A DNA stretch of 62,591 bases, taken from IMG/VR virus record IMGVR_UViG_3300042691_020564, positions 1 through 62,591 of that record. One strand, 5' to 3'. The translations under genes and the position numbers were made by a program. The notes beneath the pieces are model-generated. The model did no database searches. It was given only the letters and a program-made list of their open reading frames with translations, and was not told where the DNA came from. This DNA is from a virus. Shown in pieces: positions 27,965-35,939 of the stretch; position 1 is the first letter of the stretch, and each line of letters begins with the position of its first letter.

Positions 27965-27991
27965 TGTTAAGATTTTACGGCGAAAAAATTT
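27941..27991 (-). promoter_or_regulatory. probable programmed -1 frameshift signal
   Basis: On the minus strand the gp26-like frame reads GCA AAT TTT TTC GCC, which holds two overlapping -1 slippery heptamers: A-AAT-TTT (27991-27985) and T-TTT-TTC (27988-27982). Beginning one base after the second is a perfect 11-bp inverted repeat, CCGTAAAATCT (27980-27970) with AGATTTTACGG (27951-27941), and an 18-nt loop. The loop contains both the gp26-like stop and the ATG of the 70-codon frame. The spacer is shorter than the usual 5-9 nt, so the lowest base pairs may open or the A-AAT-TTT site may be the one used. Confidence 0.65.
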
Positions 27992-28830
27992 GCTTGATCC
28001 ATAGTTACAGGTAAGCTAAATTCTTTACTACATTCACCGCATGATACGTTACTAGCCTTAAGTTCAATTTGATCTTTCATTGCAGTAATTTGTTCAGCAA
28101 TTTTATCAAATATATCTCTAGAACAGTTATGAATGAAGTCTTTAATTATAGCTTTATCTGTAACTTTACCTTCAGGACTGTCAATAGAAGTAATGCAATC
28201 TGCAACAATATCTACAGTGAGTTCGGTCAGTTTAACAAAACTTTGACCAAACCTTTCTAGTTTTTCTTCGTCACTGATGGAATCATCTTCTATAATTTTA
28301 AAAATACGCTGTTGTTCGATTGTTTTAATTGAAGTTTTAGTTACTTCTCTATAACTATAAGGTCTGATGTTTACTGTTAGAGGATCGGCATTTATCACAT
28401 CTTGATATGTGAAGTTTGAAAATACTTGGAACCACTCTGTTAGATTAATATCGTAGGAATTATCAGCATTACAATGTGGGCAACTAGTATTGACTTCCAT
28501 TTTGTCTCCGTATGTTGCAACACGGATTGCAATTAACGCAAAGTCTAAATCAATACTGGGCATCTGCCACGGATCTAAAATCGCAGGAATACAACTTTTA
28601 ATCAATTCAACAGTGCTTTGTCCAGACAATAATGCATCAGGAGTTTTAAACATCAACTCGTCTTTAGCAGTCATCGCATATACAGGATACTCACCTGTGG
28701 TGCTCACGTCCAAAGCACCAGGAGGATAGAATTTTCCTTTACTAGGCAATGTTACATAAATTTTTGGTTGTCTATAAAAGCTAGACAACGGGTTTTTTTT
28801 GGTTTCGATTTTAGGTGAAATCTTCTCCAT
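27967..28830 (-). CDS. 26: baseplate hub/tail assembly chaperone, gp26-like
   Basis: 287 aa (T4 gp26: 208 aa). Family pattern: KIYVTLPSKGKFYPPGAL, TAKDELMFKTPDALLSGQST, CIPAILDPWQMPSIDLDFAL, IAIRVATYGDKMEV, then a zinc-ribbon half C117-P-H-C120, and a second pair C264-G-E-C267 near the end. This is the T4 baseplate (gp26/gp51) protein group, needed for hub and tape measure assembly and not known as an enzyme. It is preceded by an exact TATAAATA late box and a GGAG ribosome site 5 nt before the ATG. It faces away from the probable tape measure gene, with which it should act. Its last codons contain the frameshift signal described separately. Confidence 0.82.
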   Translation of the reverse strand: MEKISPKIETKKNPLSSFYRQPKIYVTLPSKGKFYPPGALDVSTTGEYPVYAMTAKDELMFKTPDALLSGQSTVELIKSCIPAILDPWQMPSIDLDFALIAIRVATYGDKMEVNTSCPHCNADNSYDINLTEWFQVFSNFTYQDVINADPLTVNIRPYSYREVTKTSIKTIEQQRIFKIIEDDSISDEEKLERFGQSFVKLTELTVDIVADCITSIDSPEGKVTDKAIIKDFIHNCSRDIFDKIAEQITAMKDQIELKASNVSCGECSKEFSLPVTMDQANFFAVKS

Positions 28831-28839
28831 TTTTTCTCC

Positions 28840-28847
28840 AATAAATA
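28840..28847 (+). promoter_or_regulatory. late promoter candidate, AATAAATA
   Basis: AATAAATA, 52 nt before the tape measure ATG on the plus strand. It lies in the leader of the divergent gp26-like gene, so the two late transcripts would overlap at their 5' ends. Confidence 0.4.
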
Positions 28848-28867
28848 AACTATACAGCGTTCATTTC

Positions 28868-28875
28868 TATTTATA
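28868..28875 (-). promoter_or_regulatory. late promoter, exact TATAAATA
   Basis: The minus strand reads TATAAATA, identical to the T4 late box, 37 nt before the gp26-like ATG, leaving a leader of about 30 nt with a GGAG ribosome site. One of two exact copies seen in intergenic positions of this window. Confidence 0.75.
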
Positions 28876-28899
28876 TGCGCAGATAACCAGGAAAATTAA

Positions 28900-31770
28900 A
28901 TGGCAGGTGTATTCATCGATATCCCCGGAATTGGCAACATAGAAGCCAAAAATGCCGCCACTGAATCTACCTTAAGAGAAATTCTTAAGGCTATGCAGGG
29001 TGTTCAAAAGAACACCGGCGGAGGAGGCGGTGGTGGCGGTGGTGGCGGTGGTGGCGGTGGTGGCGGTACCGGAGGAGGTGGCGGTACCGGAGGAGGTGGC
29101 GGAGGTGGCGGTGGTGGTTTTGGTTTCTTTAATAAATCTATGACCATCGCAGGAAAAACTATCGGCAGTGCTGCTTTTGGAATTGGAAAATCTGCCGGGA
29201 TAGCCACAGGCGTTTTGGGTAAAATGGCAACTGGCGCAGCAGCGGCAGTAGGTGCTGTTGTTGGATTAGCCGAAAAAGGATTTTCAGCTGCCGACAGCCT
29301 ATCTAAATTAGATGGATCTGCATCTGGCGCAGCAGAAATGTTCAGCGGTATTCCTATTCTAGGCACGATATTCAAAGCAGTAGCCGGTGCAGCAGACAGA
29401 ATGGTTGAAGCTATAAATGAAGCAACATCTAGCGGAGCCAGTTTTGGAGGCAGTATATCGTCCTTTAGTGCCAGCGCCAATGCTGCTGGAATGAATTTAA
29501 AAGAATTTGCTTCATTGATATCTAAAAACGGTGCTGCCATGGGCGCATTTGGCGGAACCACAGAAGACGGTGCCAAAAGATTTGCAGTAGTATCAAGACA
29601 ATTAAGAAGCACCAGCAGTGAACTATATGCGCTAGGTTACTCTTCTGCAGAAATAAATCAAGGTCTAGCTAACTACGGAAAATTATTAAGACTGCAGGGA
29701 GCTCAAGGCACGCAGACTAATGCTCAGTTAGCTGCCGGCGCAAAAAACTATTTGAAAGAAATGGATCTGCTAGCTAAGGTTACTGGACAGAATCGTGCAG
29801 ATTTAGAAAAAGAAAGAGAAGCTCTACAGAAAGATGCGCAGCTACGGGCAGCACTAGCAGGACTAGGTCCAGATGTTCAGGCCTCAGTGCATTCTATGAT
29901 TCAGAATATGCCTAATGACGAAATGAAAAATTTCGCTAAGGATATTTTAGCTAACGGTACAGCAACCACAGATGCTAATAGATTGATCATGAGCCAGATG
30001 CCGGGCCTAGCTGCAGAATTGCAGAGAATGCATTCTCAGACTCAGAAGAATGTAAAGATATCTCATGATCAAATGAACTCTGCATTAAATCAGGGCAAGA
30101 CTGAGGCTAAAACTAATTTACAACGAGTTAAGACAGCAGTTGCCGCAGACGAAAGCGTTAGAGCACTAGGTTCTGCTATGGGCGGTATGGCAGAATTAAA
30201 TGTGGATGGTATCAAGAACGGTCAGGCACAGCAAGAACAAACTAAAAAGACAACTGACGGTTTTAACGAAAAAATGAACAAGATGCGTGAAACTCTTAAC
30301 AGAGTTTCTAATACGTTTACTGAATTTTTAGCTAGCAGTGGATTTTTAGATCTATTAATTTCAGCAGTTGAGTTCGTAGCTGACCTAGCCATGAACGTTT
30401 TATTTCCTGCACTACAAGCTTTAGAGAGAGCAATACGACCTGTTATAGAAATTTTAATGAAAGTATTTCCTCCGGTGTTAGCTGTTGTAAGTGCTGCGTT
30501 TGAAAAAATTGCTTTTGGTATCGGACTGATATTACAACCAGTTATTGATAGAATCAAATCTGCTTTTGAAGGTATGCAGCCTACTTTAGAAAGTTTTAAA
30601 GGAGCCATTGAATTTTTAGATGGTATAATAAATTTCACATTGGGAGCCTTGGATGCCACAGTAAGGGGCGTAATGATTGCCTTTGATGGCCTGTGGGAAG
30701 CTGTCACCGGACTGTTTGGTCCTATCAAAGAACTTTGGAACAGTCTAACTGACCTCTATCACACTGTGTTTGGTGCAGGTGATGCTACCGATGGTTTTAT
30801 GAGGATTATCCTAGAAGTAGGAGATATAGTTGGTCAAGCTTTTAGGATCTTAGGATCTATTACTAGCACTGTGATTGGTTGGATGACTGATTTAGTAAAG
30901 AGTATCACAGATTTCTTTAAAACCAATGAAACGGCAAGACATTATCTAGGGCTGTTAGCTGACGGAATATCTAGTGCATGGAGAACTATTAGAAAATATT
31001 TTAGTCCAGAAGGATTCAAAACAATTTTTGATAATCTATTAGAATACATCGATGAGCTAGGCGATAATTTAATGAATTGGATTAATACCTTGACACTTGG
31101 TGCCAAAGGTATTACAGATGACGAATTGAAAGCTAGACAAGAGGCAAGAGCTCAAAGAAAGAAAGAGAGAGACGATGCTCTAGAAGCAAATTTAGCTCAA
31201 AGAGATGCCAAAGTTGATCAACAGTTACGGGAAAATAGACAGACTAGACAACAGTTAGAACAACGTAATCTATACACAGAAGCTAATAGAAAATTACAGC
31301 AAAGAGAATTGCGTGGTAGAGAAGCTGCTGCACAGGCAGCGGAAATGGCTAAAGAACAGGTAGACTATACCGCTGGACCCGAAGCATTATTAAAACAATT
31401 TGGAAAAGTTGAAGGCAGCGCATTAATTCCACAGGCAGAGGGCGCAGCAGCACCTGGTTTGGCTAGAACTGCAAGAGCACTTACAGGAGTACCTATTACA
31501 GATGCAGAAAAGGCGCGAGCAGCTATGGAAACAGATGCTGATAGAAGGCGCCAAGAAACTGCGGCAGCACAACAAAATACAACAACTAGACAGACAGCAG
31601 GTGCAGAAGGAACAGCAAGAACTACTCAAGAAAGTGCATCTACTCTGCTGCAGGAGTTAAATAATAAGATGGCACAACTAATCAGATTAACTGCACAAAC
31701 TCAAACTAACACAGCCGAGACAGCGGAAGCAACTAGAGGATTGTCTAAAGATCTTTTTAGATCAATTTAA
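28900..31770 (+). CDS. probable tail tape measure protein
   Basis: 956 aa. Features fit a tape measure: high Ala/Gly, long helical stretches, and a central hydrophobic block (about residues 485-560: LDLLISAVEFVADLAMNVLF, PALQALERAI, LMKVFPPVLAVVSAAFEKIA, FGIGLILQPVIDRI). A long charged coiled coil follows at about 745-830. The N-terminal 38 residues are a small domain; residues about 39-74 are almost pure glycine with a few Thr. T4 gp29 is 590 aa, so a longer tail or extra domains are implied. It stands divergently from the gp26-type chaperone and directly before gp20. An AGGA lies 8 nt before the ATG. The assignment rests on composition, size and neighbours, not on a sequence motif. Confidence 0.65.
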   Translation: MAGVFIDIPGIGNIEAKNAATESTLREILKAMQGVQKNTGGGGGGGGGGGGGGGGGTGGGGGTGGGGGGGGGGFGFFNKSMTIAGKTIGSAAFGIGKSAGIATGVLGKMATGAAAAVGAVVGLAEKGFSAADSLSKLDGSASGAAEMFSGIPILGTIFKAVAGAADRMVEAINEATSSGASFGGSISSFSASANAAGMNLKEFASLISKNGAAMGAFGGTTEDGAKRFAVVSRQLRSTSSELYALGYSSAEINQGLANYGKLLRLQGAQGTQTNAQLAAGAKNYLKEMDLLAKVTGQNRADLEKEREALQKDAQLRAALAGLGPDVQASVHSMIQNMPNDEMKNFAKDILANGTATTDANRLIMSQMPGLAAELQRMHSQTQKNVKISHDQMNSALNQGKTEAKTNLQRVKTAVAADESVRALGSAMGGMAELNVDGIKNGQAQQEQTKKTTDGFNEKMNKMRETLNRVSNTFTEFLASSGFLDLLISAVEFVADLAMNVLFPALQALERAIRPVIEILMKVFPPVLAVVSAAFEKIAFGIGLILQPVIDRIKSAFEGMQPTLESFKGAIEFLDGIINFTLGALDATVRGVMIAFDGLWEAVTGLFGPIKELWNSLTDLYHTVFGAGDATDGFMRIILEVGDIVGQAFRILGSITSTVIGWMTDLVKSITDFFKTNETARHYLGLLADGISSAWRTIRKYFSPEGFKTIFDNLLEYIDELGDNLMNWINTLTLGAKGITDDELKARQEARAQRKKERDDALEANLAQRDAKVDQQLRENRQTRQQLEQRNLYTEANRKLQQRELRGREAAAQAAEMAKEQVDYTAGPEALLKQFGKVEGSALIPQAEGAAAPGLARTARALTGVPITDAEKARAAMETDADRRRQETAAAQQNTTTRQTAGAEGTARTTQESASTLLQELNNKMAQLIRLTAQTQTNTAETAEATRGLSKDLFRSI
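29016..29120 (+). repeat. poly-glycine coding run (GGN repeats)
   Basis: About 35 codons of GGN (units GGTGGC, GGAGGT) interrupted by ACC Thr codons. It codes a flexible glycine tract near the N-terminus of the probable tape measure and looks like a slippage expansion. Confidence 0.85.
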
Positions 31771-31776
31771 AATAAT

Positions 31777-33486
31777 ATGAGCTGGAAAAAATATTTCACA
31801 CCAGTAACAATAGACAACACAGGCGGAAGCCTAAGTCCAATTAGCGGTCGTGGCCGGCCTGGGCCTGCACGGGCAAATTATTCGAGTTTTTTACCTGACG
31901 TATATGCAGGAGCACCAAATCGTGTAGAACGATACATGCAGTATGATACCATGGACATGGATTCAGAAGTAAATGCTGCTTTAGATATTTTAACTGAATT
32001 CTGTACTCAAAAAGACAAAGAAAATACCACACCTTTTCATTGCTCATTTAAAGGTGAACCAACAGCCACTGAAGTAAAAATTCTCAAAGACAGTTTACAA
32101 AAATGGTGTAAACAGAATCAATTTGAAACTAGAATATTCCGTATAGTTAGAAATGCATTCAAGTATGGCGATTGTTTTTTTATTAGAGACCCCGAGACTA
32201 AAAAATGGTTGTTTGTTGATGCTTCAAAAGTAACAAAAATTATTGTAAATGAAAGCGAAGGAAAAATACCCGAGCAATATGTGATTAGAGATATTAACTT
32301 TAATTTTAAAGATCTTATTGCTACAACACCGCATGGCACGGCGAATACCGCACCTAGCGGAACAAGTTCATATACCAGCGGTGGCGGATTTGGTAGAGGA
32401 TTTGTAGGCGATGCAGCACGACCTGTTGGTACAAGATTTCAAAATTCAACAAATGAAATTACTGTTGACGCTAAACATGTAGTTCATATTTCAATGTCAG
32501 AAGGATTAGATAATAACTATCCATTTGGCAACAGCCTACTAGAATCTGTATTCAAAGTCTATAAACAAAAAGAATTATTAGAAGATGCGATCATCATCTA
32601 TCGTATACAACGTGCTCCAGAAAGACGTATATTTTATGTAGACGTAGGCAATATGCCAGCACACATGGCTATGAGCTTTGTTGAACGTGTTAAAAACGAA
32701 ATTCAACAAAGACGTATTCCTAGCTCAACAGGTGGCGGAGCCAACGTCATAGACGCTAGTTATAATCCTCTAAGTGTAAATGAAGATTACTTCTTTCCGC
32801 AGACAGCAGAAGGTCGTGGATCAAAAGTTGAAACGTTACCGGGGGGCACTAATCTAGGTGAAATTACTGACCTACGGTATTTTACTAACAAACTATTCCG
32901 TGCTCTGCGTATTCCAGCAAGCTACTTGCCTACAGCAATTGATGAGCAGCCAAATACTATGGCTGACGGTAAAGTAGGCACAGCATATATTCAAGAATTG
33001 CGTTTCAATGAATATTGTAAACGTCTCCAAGCTAATATTGTAGAAACTTTTGATCTAGAATTTAAACTTTGGTTGACATTCCAAGGTATTAATATAGACA
33101 GCAGTTTATTTGAACTGAAATTTAATCAACCGCAAAATTTCGCAGCTTATCGCCAATCTGAACTTGATACTGCACGAGCCGCAACTTTTAGTCAGGTTGT
33201 ACAAATACCGCATCTAAGCAAACGTTTTGCAATGAAACGTTTCTTAGGAATGACCGAAGATGAAATTAAAGAGAATGAACGTTTATGGAGGGAAGAAAAC
33301 GGATCTAATCTTAAAGCACCGGTTGACGCACAAAGTCAATTAAGGAGTGTAGGTATTTCCCCGGGGGGTTTGGCCGCTGAAGCTGGCGGACAAGAAGCAG
33401 AAGCTTCACCCGAAATGGCCGCAGCAGCAGAAGCTGATATAGGCGGAGAAGAAGCAGCAGCCGCACCTGCAGCACCAGTTCAATAA
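31777..33486 (+). CDS. 20: portal vertex protein, gp20-like
   Basis: 569 aa (T4 gp20: 524 aa). The start MSWKKYFTPV and the block VERYMQYDTMDMDSEVNAAL followed by DILTEFCTQKD are characteristic of gp20. Further matches are RIVRNAFKYGDCFFIRDPET, QYVIRDINFNF, HISMSEGLDNNYPFGNSLLE, IYRIQRAPERRIFYVDVGN, LPGGTNLGEITDLRYFTNKL and RIPASYL. It forms the 12-fold portal through which DNA enters the head and to which the tail attaches. The last 60 residues are an Ala/Glu/Gly-rich tail. It begins 6 nt after the tape measure stop with no clear ribosome site. Confidence 0.96.
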   Translation: MSWKKYFTPVTIDNTGGSLSPISGRGRPGPARANYSSFLPDVYAGAPNRVERYMQYDTMDMDSEVNAALDILTEFCTQKDKENTTPFHCSFKGEPTATEVKILKDSLQKWCKQNQFETRIFRIVRNAFKYGDCFFIRDPETKKWLFVDASKVTKIIVNESEGKIPEQYVIRDINFNFKDLIATTPHGTANTAPSGTSSYTSGGGFGRGFVGDAARPVGTRFQNSTNEITVDAKHVVHISMSEGLDNNYPFGNSLLESVFKVYKQKELLEDAIIIYRIQRAPERRIFYVDVGNMPAHMAMSFVERVKNEIQQRRIPSSTGGGANVIDASYNPLSVNEDYFFPQTAEGRGSKVETLPGGTNLGEITDLRYFTNKLFRALRIPASYLPTAIDEQPNTMADGKVGTAYIQELRFNEYCKRLQANIVETFDLEFKLWLTFQGINIDSSLFELKFNQPQNFAAYRQSELDTARAATFSQVVQIPHLSKRFAMKRFLGMTEDEIKENERLWREENGSNLKAPVDAQSQLRSVGISPGGLAAEAGGQEAEASPEMAAAAEADIGGEEAAAAPAAPVQ

Positions 33487-33496
33487 TAAATACATT

Positions 33497-33745
33497 ATGC
33501 TTCTTAACGAATTTTTCTATTTTAACGAAAAAAACAACGACTTTGCTAAAGACCGTAGATACGAGTCCAGCAGAGATAGCAGTATTGTAGACAAAAAAGA
33601 TAAAAGAAAAATACGTCTAACACTGCGACAGATCAATCAGTTACGGCTTCAAACAGAAGCTCACGAATTAGAAAAACAATCAGAACTGGACTTTATAAGA
33701 CAAATGTATGGAACTCCAGTTGAAGCAGAAGCACCTGCGCAATAA
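33497..33745 (+). CDS. small conserved head-module protein
   Basis: 82 aa. It starts MLLNEFFYFNEKNNDF. A basic helical core follows (KKDKRKIRLTLRQINQLRLQ, then HELEKQSELDFIRQMYG), and it ends in Glu/Ala/Pro. I believe this is the small gene that follows gp20 in aquatic T4-like phages; T4 has prohead core gene 67 here, but the sequence does not look like gp67. A small core or portal-associated protein is plausible. Its last 38 nt overlap the start of the next gene in another frame. Confidence 0.75.
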   Translation: MLLNEFFYFNEKNNDFAKDRRYESSRDSSIVDKKDKRKIRLTLRQINQLRLQTEAHELEKQSELDFIRQMYGTPVEAEAPAQ

Positions 33746-34361
33746 TCCCGCCTTTGTACTAGGTAACGGCATAAGCAGACAATGCTTAAATGCTCCTAGT
33801 TTACTGCAAAAAGGCATCGTTTACGGCTGTAATGCACAATACAGAGAATTCTCTCCGCATTATTTGATTGCAGTTGATGTTAAAATGGTTAATGAAATAA
33901 TAGATTCCGGATACCATAAAAAACATCAAGTGTGGACAAATCCAAATAAGGGAATACATTCAAAAAATTCTATAAACTTTTTTAGTCCGCATAAAGGTTG
34001 GAGTTCTGGACCTACAGCTCTATGGTTCGCTGCTACCCAAGGACATAATACCATATACATTTTTGGGTTTGATTATCAAGGTGTAAATGGCAAATTTAAT
34101 AATGTATATGCTGATACATTTAACTATAAAAAAAGCCAAGATGCTGCCACGTATTACGGAAATTGGTTAAGTCAAACTGAAAAAGTAATTAAAGAGTTTA
34201 GACATATTCAGTTTTTTAGAGTCATAGAATCGGATGCTTTTATACCCGACAAATTAGGTCCTTCACTATCAAACCTAAGCCATATAACTTACAAAGAATT
34301 TGGAAATATTTTCCCAGATACTATATATTCTGATCGAATCGATCAAAAAACTACCATTTAA
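33708..34361 (+). CDS. DUF115/MptE-like Rossmann protein, role unknown
   Basis: 217 aa. Residues 15-30 (AFVLGNGISRQCLNAP) are a glycine-rich nucleotide-binding loop. VYGCNAQYREF and YLIAVDVKMVNEI follow, then SSGPTALWFAATQGHNTIYI and FGFDYQGVNGKFNNVY. This order (GNG-S, GCNA-Y, a VD strand, SG-TAL, FGFD) is like the DUF115/MptE-like family linked to pyrophosphokinase or sugar-transfer folds. Its place between gp20 and the core gene is not explained by capsid assembly. The ATG used overlaps the previous gene by 38 nt and gives a basic N-terminal extension; a later non-ATG start is possible. Function is inferred only at fold level. Confidence 0.7.
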   Translation: MELQLKQKHLRNNPAFVLGNGISRQCLNAPSLLQKGIVYGCNAQYREFSPHYLIAVDVKMVNEIIDSGYHKKHQVWTNPNKGIHSKNSINFFSPHKGWSSGPTALWFAATQGHNTIYIFGFDYQGVNGKFNNVYADTFNYKKSQDAATYYGNWLSQTEKVIKEFRHIQFFRVIESDAFIPDKLGPSLSNLSHITYKEFGNIFPDTIYSDRIDQKTTI

Positions 34362-34386
34362 CGCCGATTTGTAATCTGCGTGTTAA
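34358..34386 (+). other. imperfect hairpin before the core protein gene
   Basis: TTAAC-GC-c-GATT-tgt-AATC-t-GC-gt-GTTAA can fold into a long interrupted stem overlapping the preceding stop codon. No T-run follows, so it looks like an mRNA processing or stability element rather than a terminator. Confidence 0.35.
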
Positions 34387-34421
34387 ATAAAAAACAGCCC
34401 AACCATTCAAGGAGAATAACC

Positions 34422-35279
34422 ATGGCAGACAATAAGCTATTACAGCAGATGCTTGAGCATTTGGTAAATGACGAGCAGGCTAAAGCTGAAGAATTATTCC
34501 ACGAGTACGTTGTACAACAATCTCGTGAAATTTACGAATCTATGATTGACAGCGAAATCGCTGAAGAATCAGACGAAGACGAAGACGAAGACAAAAAAGT
34601 TGACGAAGCTTCTGATGAAGATGAAGATGACGAAGACAAAAAAGTTGACGAAGAATTTGAAGATATCGCTATCGAAGGCGATGACGAAATGGACCTAGAC
34701 AGCGAAGATCCTACTGATGATCTTGCTGGAGAACTAGGAGATGAAGAAGGTGACGAGGGCGAAAAATCTGAAGAAGAACTTTTCCAAGATCTAGACGCTA
34801 TCGTTGACGAACTACAGGCTAAATTTGACGAACTGAAAGGTGGCGACGACATGGGCGGTGACGACATGGGCGGCGAAGACGAAATGGGTATGAAAGACGA
34901 TTTTGATCTAGAAACAGTTCGTGAGTACGTTGAAAAAGTTCCAGCTGGACATGGCGCCGAAAAGAAAGGTGCTGCTGAAAAAGCCGATAACACTAAATCT
35001 ACTATCGACAATATGAAGAATGATATGGGCGGTACAACTGCCAATATCCTAAGCGGCCGTAACGGAGCAGATGCAGGTTCTGTGGGTGCCGGTGGTAAAA
35101 TCAAAGGTTCTGCACTAAGTGATCAGAATCCAAAAGAAGATAATGCTGGTAATATCAATGTTCCAGGCGGTAAAGCAGGTAATGCTTTCAGCAAGAAAGA
35201 ACCTGGACATGGCGCTGAAAAGAAAGGCGCAGCTGAACAAGCTGATAACAAGCAAAGCCTTTTCCGTGGTCGTAGATAA
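34422..35279 (+). CDS. acidic prohead core protein (gp67/gp68-like position)
   Basis: 285 aa from the ATG at 34422, chosen because AAGGAG lies 7 nt upstream; the frame is open 14 codons further. The N-terminal 45 residues are helical (ADNKLLQQMLEHLVNDEQAK, AEELFHEYVVQQSREIYE), with the flavour of T4 gp67. Then comes an extremely acidic stretch of Asp/Glu (about residues 47-165), a GGDDMGGDDMGG repeat, and a C-terminal half with two copies of a GHGAEKKGAAE motif (about residues 179 and 261). A very acidic, low-complexity protein between gp20 and gp21 fits a prohead core component that gp21 would degrade. The homology is weak, so the name is by position and composition. Confidence 0.65.
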   Translation: MADNKLLQQMLEHLVNDEQAKAEELFHEYVVQQSREIYESMIDSEIAEESDEDEDEDKKVDEASDEDEDDEDKKVDEEFEDIAIEGDDEMDLDSEDPTDDLAGELGDEEGDEGEKSEEELFQDLDAIVDELQAKFDELKGGDDMGGDDMGGEDEMGMKDDFDLETVREYVEKVPAGHGAEKKGAAEKADNTKSTIDNMKNDMGGTTANILSGRNGADAGSVGAGGKIKGSALSDQNPKEDNAGNINVPGGKAGNAFSKKEPGHGAEKKGAAEQADNKQSLFRGRR

Positions 35280-35294
35280 TAGGACAATATAAAG

Positions 35295-35924
35295 GTGAAA
35301 ACTACTCTATCAGAACATTTGAGTTTTGACCAGGCTAAGATTGTCTTGGAGCGAGATGAAGGCAGCGACGGTAAAAAGTCGCTGCATTTAAACGGAATTT
35401 GCATTCAAGGCGACATCCGCAATGCAAATCAACGTGTTTATTCGTCCGAAGAAATTGGCAGGGCTGTCAAGACGCTCAATGAACAGATCGCTGGTGGGTA
35501 CTCCGTTCTTGGAGAAGTTGATCATCCTCAGGATTTGAAAATCAATCTAGATCGTGTTAGTCATATGATTACCAAGATGTGGATGGACGGTCCTAACGGC
35601 TACGGAAAACTTAAAATCCTCCCTACTCCAATGGGTAACTTAGTACAAACCATGTTGGAGTCGGGAGTCAAGTTGGGAGTAAGTTCTAGAGGTTCAGGCG
35701 AAGTTGACCAAAGCGGTCGAGTCAACGGTTTTGAAATAATCACTGTTGATGTTGTTGCACAACCAAGCGCACCAGGAGCATATCCCACACCAGTTTACGA
35801 ACACCTTATGAATAACACAGGTGGATATCAGGCATTTAGAATAGCACAAGAAGTCAAAGGCGATCCCAAGGCACAACAATACATAGCAGAAAGTCTAAAG
35901 AGAATTATCTCTAGACTAAAATAA
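35295..35924 (+). CDS. 21: prohead protease, gp21-like
   Basis: 209 aa (T4 gp21: 212 aa) from a GTG start. Conserved blocks: NGICIQGDIRNANQRVYSSE, GYSVLGEVDHPQDLKINLDR with His77, MGNLVQTMLESGVKLGVSSR with Ser130-Ser131 then G-S-G, and FEIITVDVVAQPSAPGA. These match the herpesvirus-like serine protease fold of phage prohead proteases (His and Ser of the active site visible). It cuts scaffold, core and capsid proteins after the motif (I/L)-x-E during head maturation. It stands directly before its main substrates gp22 and gp23. The ribosome site is weak, so output may be kept low. Confidence 0.93.
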   Translation: MKTTLSEHLSFDQAKIVLERDEGSDGKKSLHLNGICIQGDIRNANQRVYSSEEIGRAVKTLNEQIAGGYSVLGEVDHPQDLKINLDRVSHMITKMWMDGPNGYGKLKILPTPMGNLVQTMLESGVKLGVSSRGSGEVDQSGRVNGFEIITVDVVAQPSAPGAYPTPVYEHLMNNTGGYQAFRIAQEVKGDPKAQQYIAESLKRIISRLK

Positions 35925-35939
35925 CAGTAGGAGAATCAC

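Noticed and set aside
29004-29612. A 202-codon minus-strand frame with a long polyproline end
   Set aside because: It is the mirror of the glycine codon run and the Ala-rich start of the tape measure gene; GGN repeats read backwards give proline.
33485-33492. AATAAATA before the 82-aa gene as a late promoter
   Set aside because: It overlaps the gp20 stop and lies only 5 nt before the ATG, so a transcript starting there would have no leader.
34358-34386. Intrinsic terminator before the core protein gene
   Set aside because: The stem is interrupted and AT-rich and is followed by A-rich, not T-rich, sequence.
34532-35104. A 190-codon serine-rich minus-strand frame
   Set aside because: It is the reverse of the Asp/Glu-rich core protein gene; GAC/GAA codons avoid stops on the opposite strand.
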